From CBDFGN01 sp965247065 (GTDB lineage: Bacteria > Bacteroidota > Bacteroidia > Cytophagales > Cyclobacteriaceae), in the NCBI GenBank assembly GCA_965247065.1, contig CBDFGN010000006.1:1240001-1304000 (forward strand): 64,000 nt of DNA, given 5' to 3'. The notes under the pieces are model-generated. The model was not told the DNA's origin and did not search any database. It was given only the letters and a program-made list of their open reading frames with translations. Numbering within the stretch: position 1 is the first letter of the stretch; each line of letters starts with the position of its first letter. This document shows, piece after piece, positions 17,471 to 25,761 of this stretch. A program made the position numbers and the translations under genes.

Positions 17471-18322
17471 TTAGTGTTGACCACTTTTGGTTAATAATTC
17501 ATCATTAAATATGGACAATGAAGGTCTTCGGTTAATTGGCAACAAGGACCAGTCCTTTTCAAAATCCATGGGTGAAACATCGTTTAAGTTTTCATGGGTT
17601 CTTTTTTGATTATAATGGTCAACCGCTCTTTTGACATACCTTTTCAGTTGATAGAAATTGGTCGGCTTCCAGTAATGCAAATATTCTTCTTTCAAGGTCC
17701 TGTGAAAGCGCTCTGCATACGCATTATCCTGAGCGGTTAGCCCCATGCTGATATCACATCGGTTGGATTTTAGTAGGTCTACATATTCTTCGTAGATGTA
17801 TTGACCTCCTCTGTCGGAATGATGGATCCGGGGAGGGGGATGATCTTTCAAGGCAATGAGCAATGCCTTTACGTTCGCTGTAGCCCGCATATGATCCGAT
17901 ACCTGGTAGCCTACTATTTTTCGGGTATAGACATCCAGAATAAAGACCCCGTAATAAAACCGGTTTCCCACTTCTATGAAGGTGATGTCTGATTGCCAGA
18001 CCGTTGAAGGAGACGTTAGTTCAAATCCTTTGATCAGGTTTGGATAATAAAGCTTCGAAGCCCGGGTAGTTCGTTTATAGTTCTTGGCTCTTCTCAAACG
18101 GTAACCAAGACTCATTAAAAGGTCTACAAAGCGATCTCTGCCGATAAATCCGGGTTTTAAGGTCCGGTACATTTTTTCCACCCCACAACCAGGATGTTCC
18201 TGGCGTATCCCATCAGCTTCCAGGACCAGCTGTTCTACCTTTTGATCAAAGACAGCTTGCCTGGTTGCATACTGATGTATTGCCTGTTTGCTGATTCCTA
18301 TGGCACGATAGAGCTGATTCAT
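17471..18322 (-). CDS. IS3-family transposase OrfB
   Basis: 283-residue catalytic subunit with an HTH_21-like N-terminal part (HPGCGVEKMYRTLKPGFIG) and an rve integrase core with D, D and E in WQSDITFIEV, IHHSDRGGQY and AERFHRTLKEE. It lies in the -1 frame relative to orfA, eight bases past its stop, and is probably translated as an OrfAB fusion through frameshifting. This copy belongs to the complete element. Confidence 0.96.
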   Translation of the reverse strand: MNQLYRAIGISKQAIHQYATRQAVFDQKVEQLVLEADGIRQEHPGCGVEKMYRTLKPGFIGRDRFVDLLMSLGYRLRRAKNYKRTTRASKLYYPNLIKGFELTSPSTVWQSDITFIEVGNRFYYGVFILDVYTRKIVGYQVSDHMRATANVKALLIALKDHPPPRIHHSDRGGQYIYEEYVDLLKSNRCDISMGLTAQDNAYAERFHRTLKEEYLHYWKPTNFYQLKRYVKRAVDHYNQKRTHENLNDVSPMDFEKDWSLLPINRRPSLSIFNDELLTKSGQH

Positions 18323-18330
18323 CGAGAAAT

Positions 18331-18729
18331 TTACTTTCCTTTGGTTTTTCCGGAACCAGTTGATTGTGGGGTGTCGAAGTTTTTTTTCAGATCGATATCC
18401 AATTCCTCCTTGGCCAGATCGATCATCTTTTCGTAATAATCAATCTTGATCTGTTTTTGACCTACCACACGTTCCAACTCCTTAATCCGTTTTTCTAAAT
18501 CGTTAACCTTTGATGTAGTGCTTTTTTTCATCTCCAGAATTCGATAGCCTCTCTCGTTAAAGGTAGAGAATTTGTAGATCCAACGGTAAATGTTCGCGTT
18601 GTTGATCCCATGAAGTTTCTCCAGTTGAGGGACACTGTACTTTCCACTTTCAAATTCCGTAACAATGGCCCGCTTCAATTCATCACTGAATACTCGCTTC
18701 TTTCGAATGGCTTTTTGGGTTGCTTTCAT
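18331..18729 (-). CDS. IS3-family transposase OrfA
   Basis: 132-residue DNA-binding subunit. N-terminal helix-turn-helix at about 10-60 (KRVFSDELKRAIVTEFESGK; YSVPQLEKLHGINNANIYRW), followed by a leucine-zipper-like coiled coil at about 72-115 (VNDLEKRIKELERVVGQKQI). Recognises the terminal inverted repeats and, alone, usually represses transposition. Near its 3' end it carries the slippery A-run used to reach OrfB. Confidence 0.95.
   Translation of the reverse strand: MKATQKAIRKKRVFSDELKRAIVTEFESGKYSVPQLEKLHGINNANIYRWIYKFSTFNERGYRILEMKKSTTSKVNDLEKRIKELERVVGQKQIKIDYYEKMIDLAKEELDIDLKKNFDTPQSTGSGKTKGK
18379..18385 (-). promoter_or_regulatory. Programmed -1 frameshift heptamer A AAA AAC
   Basis: On the minus strand orfA reads CTG AAA AAA AAC TTC, giving the slippery heptamer in the correct phase. 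After a -1 slip the frame stays open through LRHPTINWFRKNQRKVNFS into the OrfB ATG. The same site is present in the duplicated copy at 17359-17365. Confidence 0.8.
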
Positions 18730-18852
18730 ATAAGTCGATCGTTTAAAAAGTGGTCAACCTATATCAGGGACGTACATTCGTTTTCTTTGAATAACCATAT
18801 ATCAAATATCCGCTAACTGCCGTTTGAATTGAGTGAGCAGAAGGATCATTGA

Positions 18853-19704
18853 ATGACTAAAGATTTAAAATTGGGTCCGAAATTCCGGAAAATAGATTGT
18901 TCGCTGTGGGAGAACGCCATATCGGAAAGAGTGTTGATAGTGGCTCCAGCGATGGGCGTTTCGCGTCATTATTACAAGTCGTTTGCCAAATACTTTTATT
19001 CTTTAGGATATAGTGTGTTGACGATTGATTATTTCGGGATGGAGCATCGTAAAAGAGGTTTTCATAAAATGCCCGTAAGGTTGTGCGACTGGGGATATAT
19101 CGATCTAACAATGGCAATCGACTATGCGGGGGATCTTTTTCCCGGTCAAAACGTGTACCTGGTCGGGCACAGCATAGCCGGGCAGGTGTTGCCCTTGGCT
19201 TCCAACACGAATATTCTCAAGGCGGTGTTTCTGGTCGGGTCTCAAAATGTGTCTCGGTATAACTGGAACGGGCTACCCAGGCTGAGCGTGGAGATCTTTT
19301 GGCGTTTGGTGGTACCTTTTTTTGTGGGGGTTGCCGGCTATTTACCGGGATTTGCCTATGGTGGCAAATACAACTTGGATAAAAGAATTACACTTGATTG
19401 GCGCCGTTGGGGAATGAGTCGGGACGGATTATTGGGAGCCCTTCCTGAGGCCCGGGTTCACTACAAGGCCATTACCGTCCCCACAAAGTTCATCAGCATC
19501 GATGATGACAACCTTTTGGCTCCACGGTATGCGGTGGCCGAACTAGCAAAATCTTACGGATCTCCACTTAAGGAGCACCAGCATTTGGGCCCCGCGGACA
19601 TAGGACCAGGATCCATCGGACATTTCGGCTTTTTTAACTCCCGCCATGCCACCTTATGGCAAATGGTTGATCGGTGGTACCAGAGGGCTGGTAACCAATT
19701 CTGA
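18853..19704 (+). CDS. Alpha/beta hydrolase
   Basis: 283-residue cytoplasmic serine hydrolase of the COG4757-like group. The nucleophile elbow is VGHSIAG (Ser near 110); the early strand VLIVAPAMGVSRHYY fits the oxyanion-hole region. A likely catalytic Asp is in FISIDDDNLLAP and the His in IGHFGFF. Substrate unknown. It starts 76 bases outside the IS3 right end and lies upstream of a fusion regulator on the same strand (120-base gap), which may control it. Confidence 0.88.
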   Translation: MTKDLKLGPKFRKIDCSLWENAISERVLIVAPAMGVSRHYYKSFAKYFYSLGYSVLTIDYFGMEHRKRGFHKMPVRLCDWGYIDLTMAIDYAGDLFPGQNVYLVGHSIAGQVLPLASNTNILKAVFLVGSQNVSRYNWNGLPRLSVEIFWRLVVPFFVGVAGYLPGFAYGGKYNLDKRITLDWRRWGMSRDGLLGALPEARVHYKAITVPTKFISIDDDNLLAPRYAVAELAKSYGSPLKEHQHLGPADIGPGSIGHFGFFNSRHATLWQMVDRWYQRAGNQF

Positions 19705-19824
19705 AGGGTATCTGAACACCAGGGCCCTGAATCCAAATCTTTTTGCAAGCATAATATTAAAACCCCTCTAGAAATTAGTATTAATTCGTATTTTGTAGTG
19801 CCTAAGCGAGCACACACAGCTAAT

Positions 19825-20913
19825 ATGCCTTTGTACATGGATTTTCATCTCATTTCCGATCTCTCGATCGATGAGGCGAAAAACGCCCATATCCTGGACC
19901 AGGCTGTACAGGATAAATACAATGTAAAATACAGACAGTTTTGGGTGAACGAGAAAGCGGGAAAAGCCTTCTGTTTAATTGAAGGCCCGAACAAGGCTTC
20001 GTGTGAACAAGTCCACAGGGAAGCTCATGGTAATATAGCCTGCGAGATCGTTGAAGTAGAACCGGGATTCTACGATTTATTCATGGGTGATCAACATGAA
20101 GTGGAAGCAGGATTGGTCAAGAATATCGATGGTACCGTTGATCCGGGATACCGATGTATCCTGGTTGTGGATATTATCGGAAAAACAACAGCTACCAGTT
20201 CCCGGGATTACAAGGTTATGAGACTTAGTCAAGGGCCCAGAAAACTCGTCCGTTCCATTATCTCCAAGTTTCAGGGGAAAGAAATAACGCATCTGGATTA
20301 TGACGGAGTCGTAGGGGTTTTTATCTCACCCGAACATGCTACCGTATGCGCCCTGGACACTCAAAAGGAGTTGGAAAGGAATAAAGACTATTCCGAAAAC
20401 TCGCAATGGGGCATGTCCTTTCGAATTGGCCTTAGCGTGGGACAGCCGGTAACCGAAAACGACGGCTTCTTCGAAGATGGCATCAGAAAAGCTCGAAGAT
20501 TGGCTCTGAGCGCCATCAACGGTGAAATTGTGGCCTCAACTATGATAGAGGAACTCGGCGACATTCATAGCCCGGACACCGTAAAGGTAATTACTCCAGG
20601 GCAGGAGACTTTTTTGAATGAGGTTTGTGAAGTCACCGAGAACAGCTTGTCGGATTACGATTTCACGGTTTCCAGACTTTGCCAAGATGTGGGTGTCAGC
20701 CGGGCCCAAATGCATCGAAGAATGCATTCTATTGCCGGACGGTCAGCAGCCGGCTTCATTCGGGACATGCGCATGAAAAAGGCTCTGGCTATGATTAAGG
20801 ACCATAGACTGAATATTTCGGAAATTGCTCATAAGGTTGGCTATAGTCAGGGTTACTTCACCAAGTGCTTCCAGGATACTTACGGAGTGGCTCCGTCCAA
20901 GATGGTCGGATAA
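19825..20913 (+). CDS. DUF4242 / cyclase-like / AraC fusion regulator
   Basis: Three parts in one chain (362 residues from ATG 19825; a GTG at 19798 would add nine). Residues about 1-90 match the DUF4242 nickel-binding fold (MPLYMDFHLISDLSIDEAKN, NKASCEQVHREAHG). Residues about 110-260 resemble a class III nucleotide cyclase domain: ILVVDIIGKTTA, LDYDGVVGVFISPEHATVC and FRIGLSVGQPVTE; both candidate metal Asp are present, but other catalytic residues are unclear. Residues about 270-362 are an AraC DNA-binding domain (SRLCQDVGVSRAQMHRRM, ISEIAHKVGYSQGYFTKCFQ). Likely a ligand-sensing transcription activator; target may be the adjacent hydrolase. Confidence 0.85.
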   Translation: MPLYMDFHLISDLSIDEAKNAHILDQAVQDKYNVKYRQFWVNEKAGKAFCLIEGPNKASCEQVHREAHGNIACEIVEVEPGFYDLFMGDQHEVEAGLVKNIDGTVDPGYRCILVVDIIGKTTATSSRDYKVMRLSQGPRKLVRSIISKFQGKEITHLDYDGVVGVFISPEHATVCALDTQKELERNKDYSENSQWGMSFRIGLSVGQPVTENDGFFEDGIRKARRLALSAINGEIVASTMIEELGDIHSPDTVKVITPGQETFLNEVCEVTENSLSDYDFTVSRLCQDVGVSRAQMHRRMHSIAGRSAAGFIRDMRMKKALAMIKDHRLNISEIAHKVGYSQGYFTKCFQDTYGVAPSKMVG

Positions 20914-20961
20914 TGATCCAATTCTCCCCTGAGTTTTCCATTAAGCATATTCCGTGATTAT

Positions 20962-22872
20962 TTATCGTCCGACAAAATAGCTGTCAGCCATTTCGAAAGC
21001 TGCCCTTCCAATTTTTTCACCAATTATGCGCCCTGGAATGTCATCAACTGGGGGATGGATTCCGCCCCAGATCCGAGACAAACTTGTTTGATCGGAAGCG
21101 TCTCGGTAAGTCGCCCATTGCAAAATGACATCCACACTGGGACCATCCTCGAAGATCAGGAATTCGCCCTTCTTAGCCGTAAACTCTCCAATGCCACCAG
21201 GAAAGAATTCGTCCCCCGTGTAAAGAGTTAGGATCTCCGCAGCGGCTCGCGAGAAAGTAGAGTGGCCGGAAATGTAGCCAGCAAAAGGAGGGGTAACGAA
21301 AGAAGGACGCTGGTAAGGCCACCAATTCTCAGCCAGAATCCAACCAACTCCAGCTTCATCGGTTTCCGGGTCTTCAATCAAACTATGGCCGCGCCAAGCA
21401 TATAACTTGATCTTACCAATGTGCTGATTACGCAGACCCGCCAGGGAATCGCCTTCCTCCACCAGCTCAACAAAGCCAGGGACCAGGGGAATTCCAAATT
21501 CCGAAAAATTGGTGCGGTCACGGTCGCTGCATTGACCGACATCGGCCATAAATCGAATGGCCGAAATAGGACGAATGTAGTCATACCAACCCTTTATGCC
21601 CCAGGCTGCAATGGCTGCATCATGTACAGCACCGCCCAGCATAAAGTAGCCTTTAACATCCCATTCCAAGTCAACCATTACCTCCCCAGCACCCTGGTAT
21701 CTTTTTTCAAATTGTGCATGATCCCCTACATAATTAAGTATCGCATACCAATGACCCGGTGGAGTCTCAGAATCAGGCCCGTCAGCCCAGAATTCAGCCA
21801 AAACCCGGGTGTAATCGCCTCGCAGCACTATTTGAGGTTCATAGGGCTTACCGGTCACCGGGTTTGATTTGTGTCCTCTGCCGGTGTCACCACCCTCCAT
21901 CAAATTATAGAACTTCCGAAATTCTTCCGAGGAAGTGGGAAACGGACCATTGTTGCCGATGGATGCAGGAGATATATCCCACAACACGCCATCCTTGGGA
22001 TCCAAATGGGAGGACCATAGACTCACCAGCAAGAAGTTCTGCTTATATTCCTCCGCCGTGGAGTTGCCGGGAGGATCGATGTAAGGTGGTGGACCCGGGT
22101 CGTGATAGAGCCGATACTGGTTATCTGCCTGTTCACGCACAGTCAAATCTTTTCGGTCCAGTGCGAAAGGGGTAACGTCTCCCCACTCGGGGCTCAGAAA
22201 CGGTATGTCCTGGGCAGGAAGGGCATTCCCGGATTGATCCACAAACATTTCCAATGACAAAGACTGCCAACGATTGGCATCCTCAAGATTTGGATATCCG
22301 GGAGCCGAAGGCACCAGAGCCGGATTAACAGGGGCATAGAATTGATTGCGATACTTTTTCTTCTCATTGGCGCCGTCCTGAAGCCCAAATTTTATCACCA
22401 TGCTGGCTATGTAGTTACCCAGGGCGGCTGGTGATCCATTTGAATACCGAGTGGAAGTGTAGGAGGCTTTGTAACCCAGCTTTTTGAATAGTGCCCTAAA
22501 CCTTCGTTGACTGGAGGATGCCCCAGGTGATTTTTTAAACCTGTGCATAAGAACGCGATAGCTGGCGTAGCTAAGGGTCTCAGCCCGGGCCTTTTCCACG
22601 TCAACAGGCACCGCAATGCCATTGAAAGGGGCCTTGAATCCACCAATTTCCTTGCCGAGAAGATAAGGGGTCGATCCACCGTAAACTGCCCAGGAGTCGT
22701 ACATGGCAATTGAGGTATGCCATAGATTGCGGGCATGGACCGTAGGTCGGGATAAGTCTTCTCGAATGGCCTGAAGCAGGGTCTCGTTCCATTCGCGGGC
22801 CACCGACTTCTGGCCAAACGCCTGAACCGCAGCACCAGCATAAAGAAAAACACCTAGCAAAAAATTCCTCAT
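20962..22872 (-). CDS. Vanadium-dependent haloperoxidase-like (PAP2-fold) exported protein
   Basis: 636 residues with a Sec signal (MRNFLLGVFLYAGAAVQAFG). The C-terminal third has the vanadate/phosphate-binding signatures: YISGHSTFSRAAAEIL and, further on, SRIWGGIHPPVDDIPGRIIG, matching the SGH and R-x5-H-x3-D elements of vanadium haloperoxidases and PAP2 phosphatases. The long N-terminal helical half is typical of the bacterial haloperoxidase-like group. It could oxidise halides or be a phosphatase; the sequence does not decide. Transcribed toward the AraC fusion gene. Confidence 0.88.
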   Translation of the reverse strand: MRNFLLGVFLYAGAAVQAFGQKSVAREWNETLLQAIREDLSRPTVHARNLWHTSIAMYDSWAVYGGSTPYLLGKEIGGFKAPFNGIAVPVDVEKARAETLSYASYRVLMHRFKKSPGASSSQRRFRALFKKLGYKASYTSTRYSNGSPAALGNYIASMVIKFGLQDGANEKKKYRNQFYAPVNPALVPSAPGYPNLEDANRWQSLSLEMFVDQSGNALPAQDIPFLSPEWGDVTPFALDRKDLTVREQADNQYRLYHDPGPPPYIDPPGNSTAEEYKQNFLLVSLWSSHLDPKDGVLWDISPASIGNNGPFPTSSEEFRKFYNLMEGGDTGRGHKSNPVTGKPYEPQIVLRGDYTRVLAEFWADGPDSETPPGHWYAILNYVGDHAQFEKRYQGAGEVMVDLEWDVKGYFMLGGAVHDAAIAAWGIKGWYDYIRPISAIRFMADVGQCSDRDRTNFSEFGIPLVPGFVELVEEGDSLAGLRNQHIGKIKLYAWRGHSLIEDPETDEAGVGWILAENWWPYQRPSFVTPPFAGYISGHSTFSRAAAEILTLYTGDEFFPGGIGEFTAKKGEFLIFEDGPSVDVILQWATYRDASDQTSLSRIWGGIHPPVDDIPGRIIGEKIGRAAFEMADSYFVGR

Positions 22873-23086
22873 CTCCCTATCCCAAAAAATCTCTCAGTTT
22901 AAAGCATCGAATAATTGGATTTTGAACAAGCCTACTCATGCATAAGTTCCGATTATCCTGCCTGCACACGATTGCGATAAATGCCAATAAACATAACCCA
23001 AAAGGCCAATGAATGCAAATTTTCCTAACTAGCTATCGTAGTCCACAATAATTACTAAATTGGCGAGCAAACGATTAATAATTTTC

Positions 23087-23335
23087 ATGCCCAGAATAGG
23101 TAGAAATGATCCCTGCCCCTGCGGGAGCGGCAAAAAATACAAAAATTGCCATCAGTTAATCGAAGCGCAAGAGAACAAAAACAAAGGCTTGTTGGTAGCG
23201 GTTTTGTTGGTCATATTTTTGGTCATTGGAGCGGTTGGGATCTATTTAAATTCGCAATCCTCAAGCTCAGCCCCGGGTCCGGCTCCTCCAGGAAAAGTTT
23301 GGTCCCAGGAGCATGGTCATTGGCACGACATCTAG
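23087..23335 (+). CDS. SEC-C zinc-motif membrane protein, 82 aa
   Basis: Starts at ATG 23087 with MPRIGRNDPCPCGSGKKYKN followed by CH: the SEC-C zinc-binding motif (C-x-C-x8-C-H). A single transmembrane helix follows at about 31-51 (LLVAVLLVIFLVIGAVGIYL), then a short Ser/Pro-rich segment and the terminal PPGKVWSQEHGHWHDI. The zinc motif would face the cytoplasm and the His-rich end the periplasm. Function unknown. An upstream TTG (23060) is less likely. Overlaps or abuts the next gene. Confidence 0.75.
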   Translation: MPRIGRNDPCPCGSGKKYKNCHQLIEAQENKNKGLLVAVLLVIFLVIGAVGIYLNSQSSSSAPGPAPPGKVWSQEHGHWHDI

Positions 23336-23366
23336 ATATTCTCAGCCCATATTAGACATTGTAAAT

Positions 23367-24338
23367 GTGAAGACAATTGGAGTAGGCTTTATTGGCGCTG
23401 GAGACATTGCCACATTACACGCCAAGGCCATTAATTCTCAGGCCGGCACTGAGTTGATTGGTATATATGATCACGATGCTGACCGAACCCTTGAAAGGAG
23501 TAAGCGGTTTAAATGCAAATCATTAACGTCGGCAGAGTCTTTGGTCACAGACCCGGCAATCCAGGTGGTTTTTGTTCTCAGCCCGCTGGAGACACACTAT
23601 GATTATGCGATTATGGCTCTAAATCAAGGCCTGCATACATTTATCGAAAAACCAGTAGCGACCAGCACGGCGCAGATTAGCGAAATCAAAAAGATCGCAA
23701 CGGCGTCCGGAGCAACCTGCGTTCCCGGTCACAATTATATCTACGAGCCCGCGCTCAATAGAACCCGGGACCTAATTGTTTCTGAGAAACTTGGCAAGAT
23801 AGTCTCGGTTTATGTAATGTTCAATATTCACCACTCGGAAGAGGTCGCTGCCAAATATCCGGGAGTCATTAGACAGATCTTAACCCATCATGCCTATATC
23901 TTGTTGTATTTGGTTGGTAAACCCATAAGCCTAACGGCAATGAAATCGGTTTTGCATTACCAGCAAATATCCCAGGAGGATCTCAGCATGGTTACTCTTC
24001 GAATACCTTCCGGCGGCCTGGCCCATTTTTGCGCGAGTTTTGCAGCTGATGACCACGCCGGCGACCCCTGGACAATGATGATCAAAGTGATTGGTACCAA
24101 AGGAAGCACCCGGTTCAGCTATCGGGACTGGGTTGAAAATAGCCCTGGGCTAGTTCACTCACAAACCTATTCGGCCTATCCCTACGGCATTGGTAACATA
24201 GACGATTATTTTATCAATCAATGTATTCGCAGAGGGAAGGAGCCTTTGTCGACCCTGGACGATGCTATAACAGCGCAACAAATTGTTGAAGCTATCGAGA
24301 CATCAATAACCGAAGGAAAGGAGATCAATATCGAGTAG
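23367..24338 (+). CDS. Gfo/Idh/MocA-family oxidoreductase
   Basis: About 323 residues from GTG 23367 (VKTIGVGFIGAGDIATLH); an ATG at 23313 is in frame but would overlap the SEC-C gene by 23 bases and add a non-conserved leader. Rossmann motif GFIGAGDIA, then VVFVLSPLETHYDYAIMALN, GLHTFIEKPVATS with the conserved EKP, and GHNYIYEPALNR. Uses NAD(P)(H) on a sugar-type substrate not identifiable here. Cytoplasmic, no signal peptide. Confidence 0.88.
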   Translation: MKTIGVGFIGAGDIATLHAKAINSQAGTELIGIYDHDADRTLERSKRFKCKSLTSAESLVTDPAIQVVFVLSPLETHYDYAIMALNQGLHTFIEKPVATSTAQISEIKKIATASGATCVPGHNYIYEPALNRTRDLIVSEKLGKIVSVYVMFNIHHSEEVAAKYPGVIRQILTHHAYILLYLVGKPISLTAMKSVLHYQQISQEDLSMVTLRIPSGGLAHFCASFAADDHAGDPWTMMIKVIGTKGSTRFSYRDWVENSPGLVHSQTYSAYPYGIGNIDDYFINQCIRRGKEPLSTLDDAITAQQIVEAIETSITEGKEINIE

Positions 24339-24425
24339 GCCGTTCATTCGCTTGGTGGATGACTGGGACCACTTTGGGGGTTACTACACGGATGGGGAAG
24401 GGGAATCTGAAAGTGGACCAGCAAT

Positions 24426-24566
24426 ATGAAAACGATTGGGAGGATACTCTTGAGCACAATTGGGGTTGGAATTATCGAGCACAATCGACTGGGCGGACAA
24501 GGTCCGGTCGGCCAAATACCAGGATTCTATCTTCGATTTGAGGCGGAAGTAAGATCTAATGCATAA
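24426..24566 (+). CDS. Possible 46-aa exported peptide or gene remnant
   Basis: An ATG frame reads MKTIGRILLSTIGVGIIEHN, then a Gly-rich part (LGGQGPVGQIPGFYLRFEAE) and stops soon after. The start looks like a signal or membrane anchor. No family is recognised. It fills most of the gap between the Gfo/Idh and rhodanese genes and may be the surviving 5' end of a deleted gene. Confidence 0.3.
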   Translation: MKTIGRILLSTIGVGIIEHNRLGGQGPVGQIPGFYLRFEAEVRSNA

Positions 24567-24629
24567 GTTTGTGCCAGAAATCGGATTGATCCTGACCAGG
24601 ATCGACCCATTAACTTTAAACAGTCGTAA

Positions 24630-25154
24630 ATGATCCGGACCGTGCTTGCTATCAATTTACTTCAGATAGCCCTGATGCAATTAGTATGGGCCCAGGAAAC
24701 GGAGAGCCTTGAAGAATTTTGCACTAAGAATATAAAAGGAACGGTCCCGCTTATTTCGGCTGAGGAATTGCTGGCGGAAATGGACGGAGGATCAAAGATA
24801 GTACTCATGGATGTTCGCGAAAAAAGCGAATTTAACATAAGCCATTTGCCAAACGCGCAAATCGGGTTGGTCGCAAAGGGAAACCTCAGAAGTAAAATCT
24901 TAAAGGAGATTCCAAAGGATTCTGAAATTCGCTTATACGCATCAGTAGGGCTACGTAGTGAAATGATAGGAGAACAACTTCTGGAAGCCGGGTATCCCAA
25001 TGTGAAGAATCTATATGGGGGAATATTTACCTGGGCCAACCAAGGCCACCCGTTGGTTGACAAGGAAGAGAAGCCGACAAACTTCCTTCATGGTTTCCAC
25101 CCATCATGGTTTCTTTGGATTGATATTCATCAAAGTAAGCCAGTCATGAAGTGA
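24630..25154 (+). CDS. Exported rhodanese-like protein lacking the catalytic Cys
   Basis: 174 residues with a signal peptide (MIRTVLAINLLQIALMQLVWA). The rhodanese domain spans about 45-150: VLMDVREKSEFNISHLPNAQ, then LYASVGLRSEMIGEQLLEAG and LYGGIFTWANQGHPL. In active rhodaneses the loop begins with Cys (YC-x-x-G-x-R); here it is YASVGLR, so the sulfur-carrying Cys is replaced by Ala. It is probably a binding or structural protein rather than a sulfurtransferase. The C-terminal tail is hydrophobic and aromatic. Confidence 0.87.
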   Translation: MIRTVLAINLLQIALMQLVWAQETESLEEFCTKNIKGTVPLISAEELLAEMDGGSKIVLMDVREKSEFNISHLPNAQIGLVAKGNLRSKILKEIPKDSEIRLYASVGLRSEMIGEQLLEAGYPNVKNLYGGIFTWANQGHPLVDKEEKPTNFLHGFHPSWFLWIDIHQSKPVMK

Positions 25155-25171
25155 CCTCAACCCTCGGACGA

Positions 25172-25417
25172 TTATTTCCTCAACTTCCTTTGCCAATCCA
25201 TTGCCTCCTTGTTCCTCCGGATGGTTCCATCCCGTAGTGACTTTCTCAGTTGCGGATTGATATCGCCTTGTGAGGTTAAATGCCATTCTCCACAGTCGTC
25301 GCACTGATAAACCGTCACTGCGGAATTATCTGCAAAACGAGTTCGGGCCTCAATCAGGGCATCCACGGCAATAGTTTCCGTGGAATAGGCACGTTTAAAG
25401 GATACGCAGTTACTCAT
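25172..25417 (-). CDS. Small zinc-ribbon-like protein, 81 aa
   Basis: Cytoplasmic small protein with the motif VYQCDDCGEWHLTSQG near residues 35-50, which puts Cys-x2-Cys next to Trp-His, a knuckle seen in small bacterial zinc proteins. The remainder is basic and helical (LRKSLRDGTIRRNKEAMDWQ). No function is known to me. ATG 25415-25417; convergent with the rhodanese gene, 17 bases between stops. Confidence 0.7.
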   Translation of the reverse strand: MSNCVSFKRAYSTETIAVDALIEARTRFADNSAVTVYQCDDCGEWHLTSQGDINPQLRKSLRDGTIRRNKEAMDWQRKLRK

Positions 25418-25548
25418 TCCTCAAATTTAACCATAAGCGAGGAGTAACCCATGAGTTCCATTGGTTCACCGATAGTTTTTAGCCGATTAATCGAACTTTA
25501 TTTAGAATAATTCTAAATAACAATTACTTTTGTTGTTGAATCTCGACA

Positions 25549-25686
25549 ATGCAACCACTCATCCCCAAAATTTTTCATTTGGCAGATCCAGAAGCTGAGG
25601 ACCAACAGTGCGTATTCAAGAAATGTTGCAAACGATTTAAGAAATCGGGGAAACGGCCGTGTAAAAAGTGCCCGAAGTATGTCTAA
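25549..25686 (+). CDS. Cys/Lys-rich peptide, 45 aa
   Basis: ATG 25549 opens a 45-codon frame: MQPLIPKIFHLADPEAEDQQ, then CVFKKCCKRFKKSGKRPCKK and CPKYV. Five cysteines in 23 basic residues form CxxxxCC...CxxC, which suggests a metal or nucleic-acid-binding knuckle. The composition and clean start make it a likely real small gene. Nothing else explains this stretch. Confidence 0.6.
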   Translation: MQPLIPKIFHLADPEAEDQQCVFKKCCKRFKKSGKRPCKKCPKYV

Positions 25687-25761
25687 AACACAAGCTTCGA
25701 ATAAGCTCTAACCTTCATAACCTTGCCTGCTTCAAGCTAAATCTTCGTCAGCTTGAATACT

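Larger units (their letters stand above)
17458..18477. repeat. Direct repeat copy 2 of the IS3 left 1020 bp
   Basis: Second copy of the 1020-bp unit, here continuous with the remaining 299 bp of the element up to 18776. Confidence 0.95.
16438..18776 (-). mobile_element. IS3-family insertion sequence with partially duplicated left part
   Basis: The ends form inverted repeats that begin TG and end CA: TGAAGATCCCTGATTAGTG from 16438 inward and TGTACGTCCCTGATATAGG from 18776 inward, both continuing GTTGACCACTTTT. A complete 1319-bp element occupies 17458-18776 (orfA plus orfB, minus strand). It is preceded by an exact second copy of its first 1020 bases at 16438-17457. No clean target-site duplication is visible (TTT left, TTC right). 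Interpretation is given in the findings. Confidence 0.92.

Noticed and set aside
16438..18477. Possibility that the 1020-bp repeat is a chance tandem duplication
   Set aside because: It begins exactly at the IS terminal base, which favours an insertion-plus-recombination origin; an assembly artefact remains possible.
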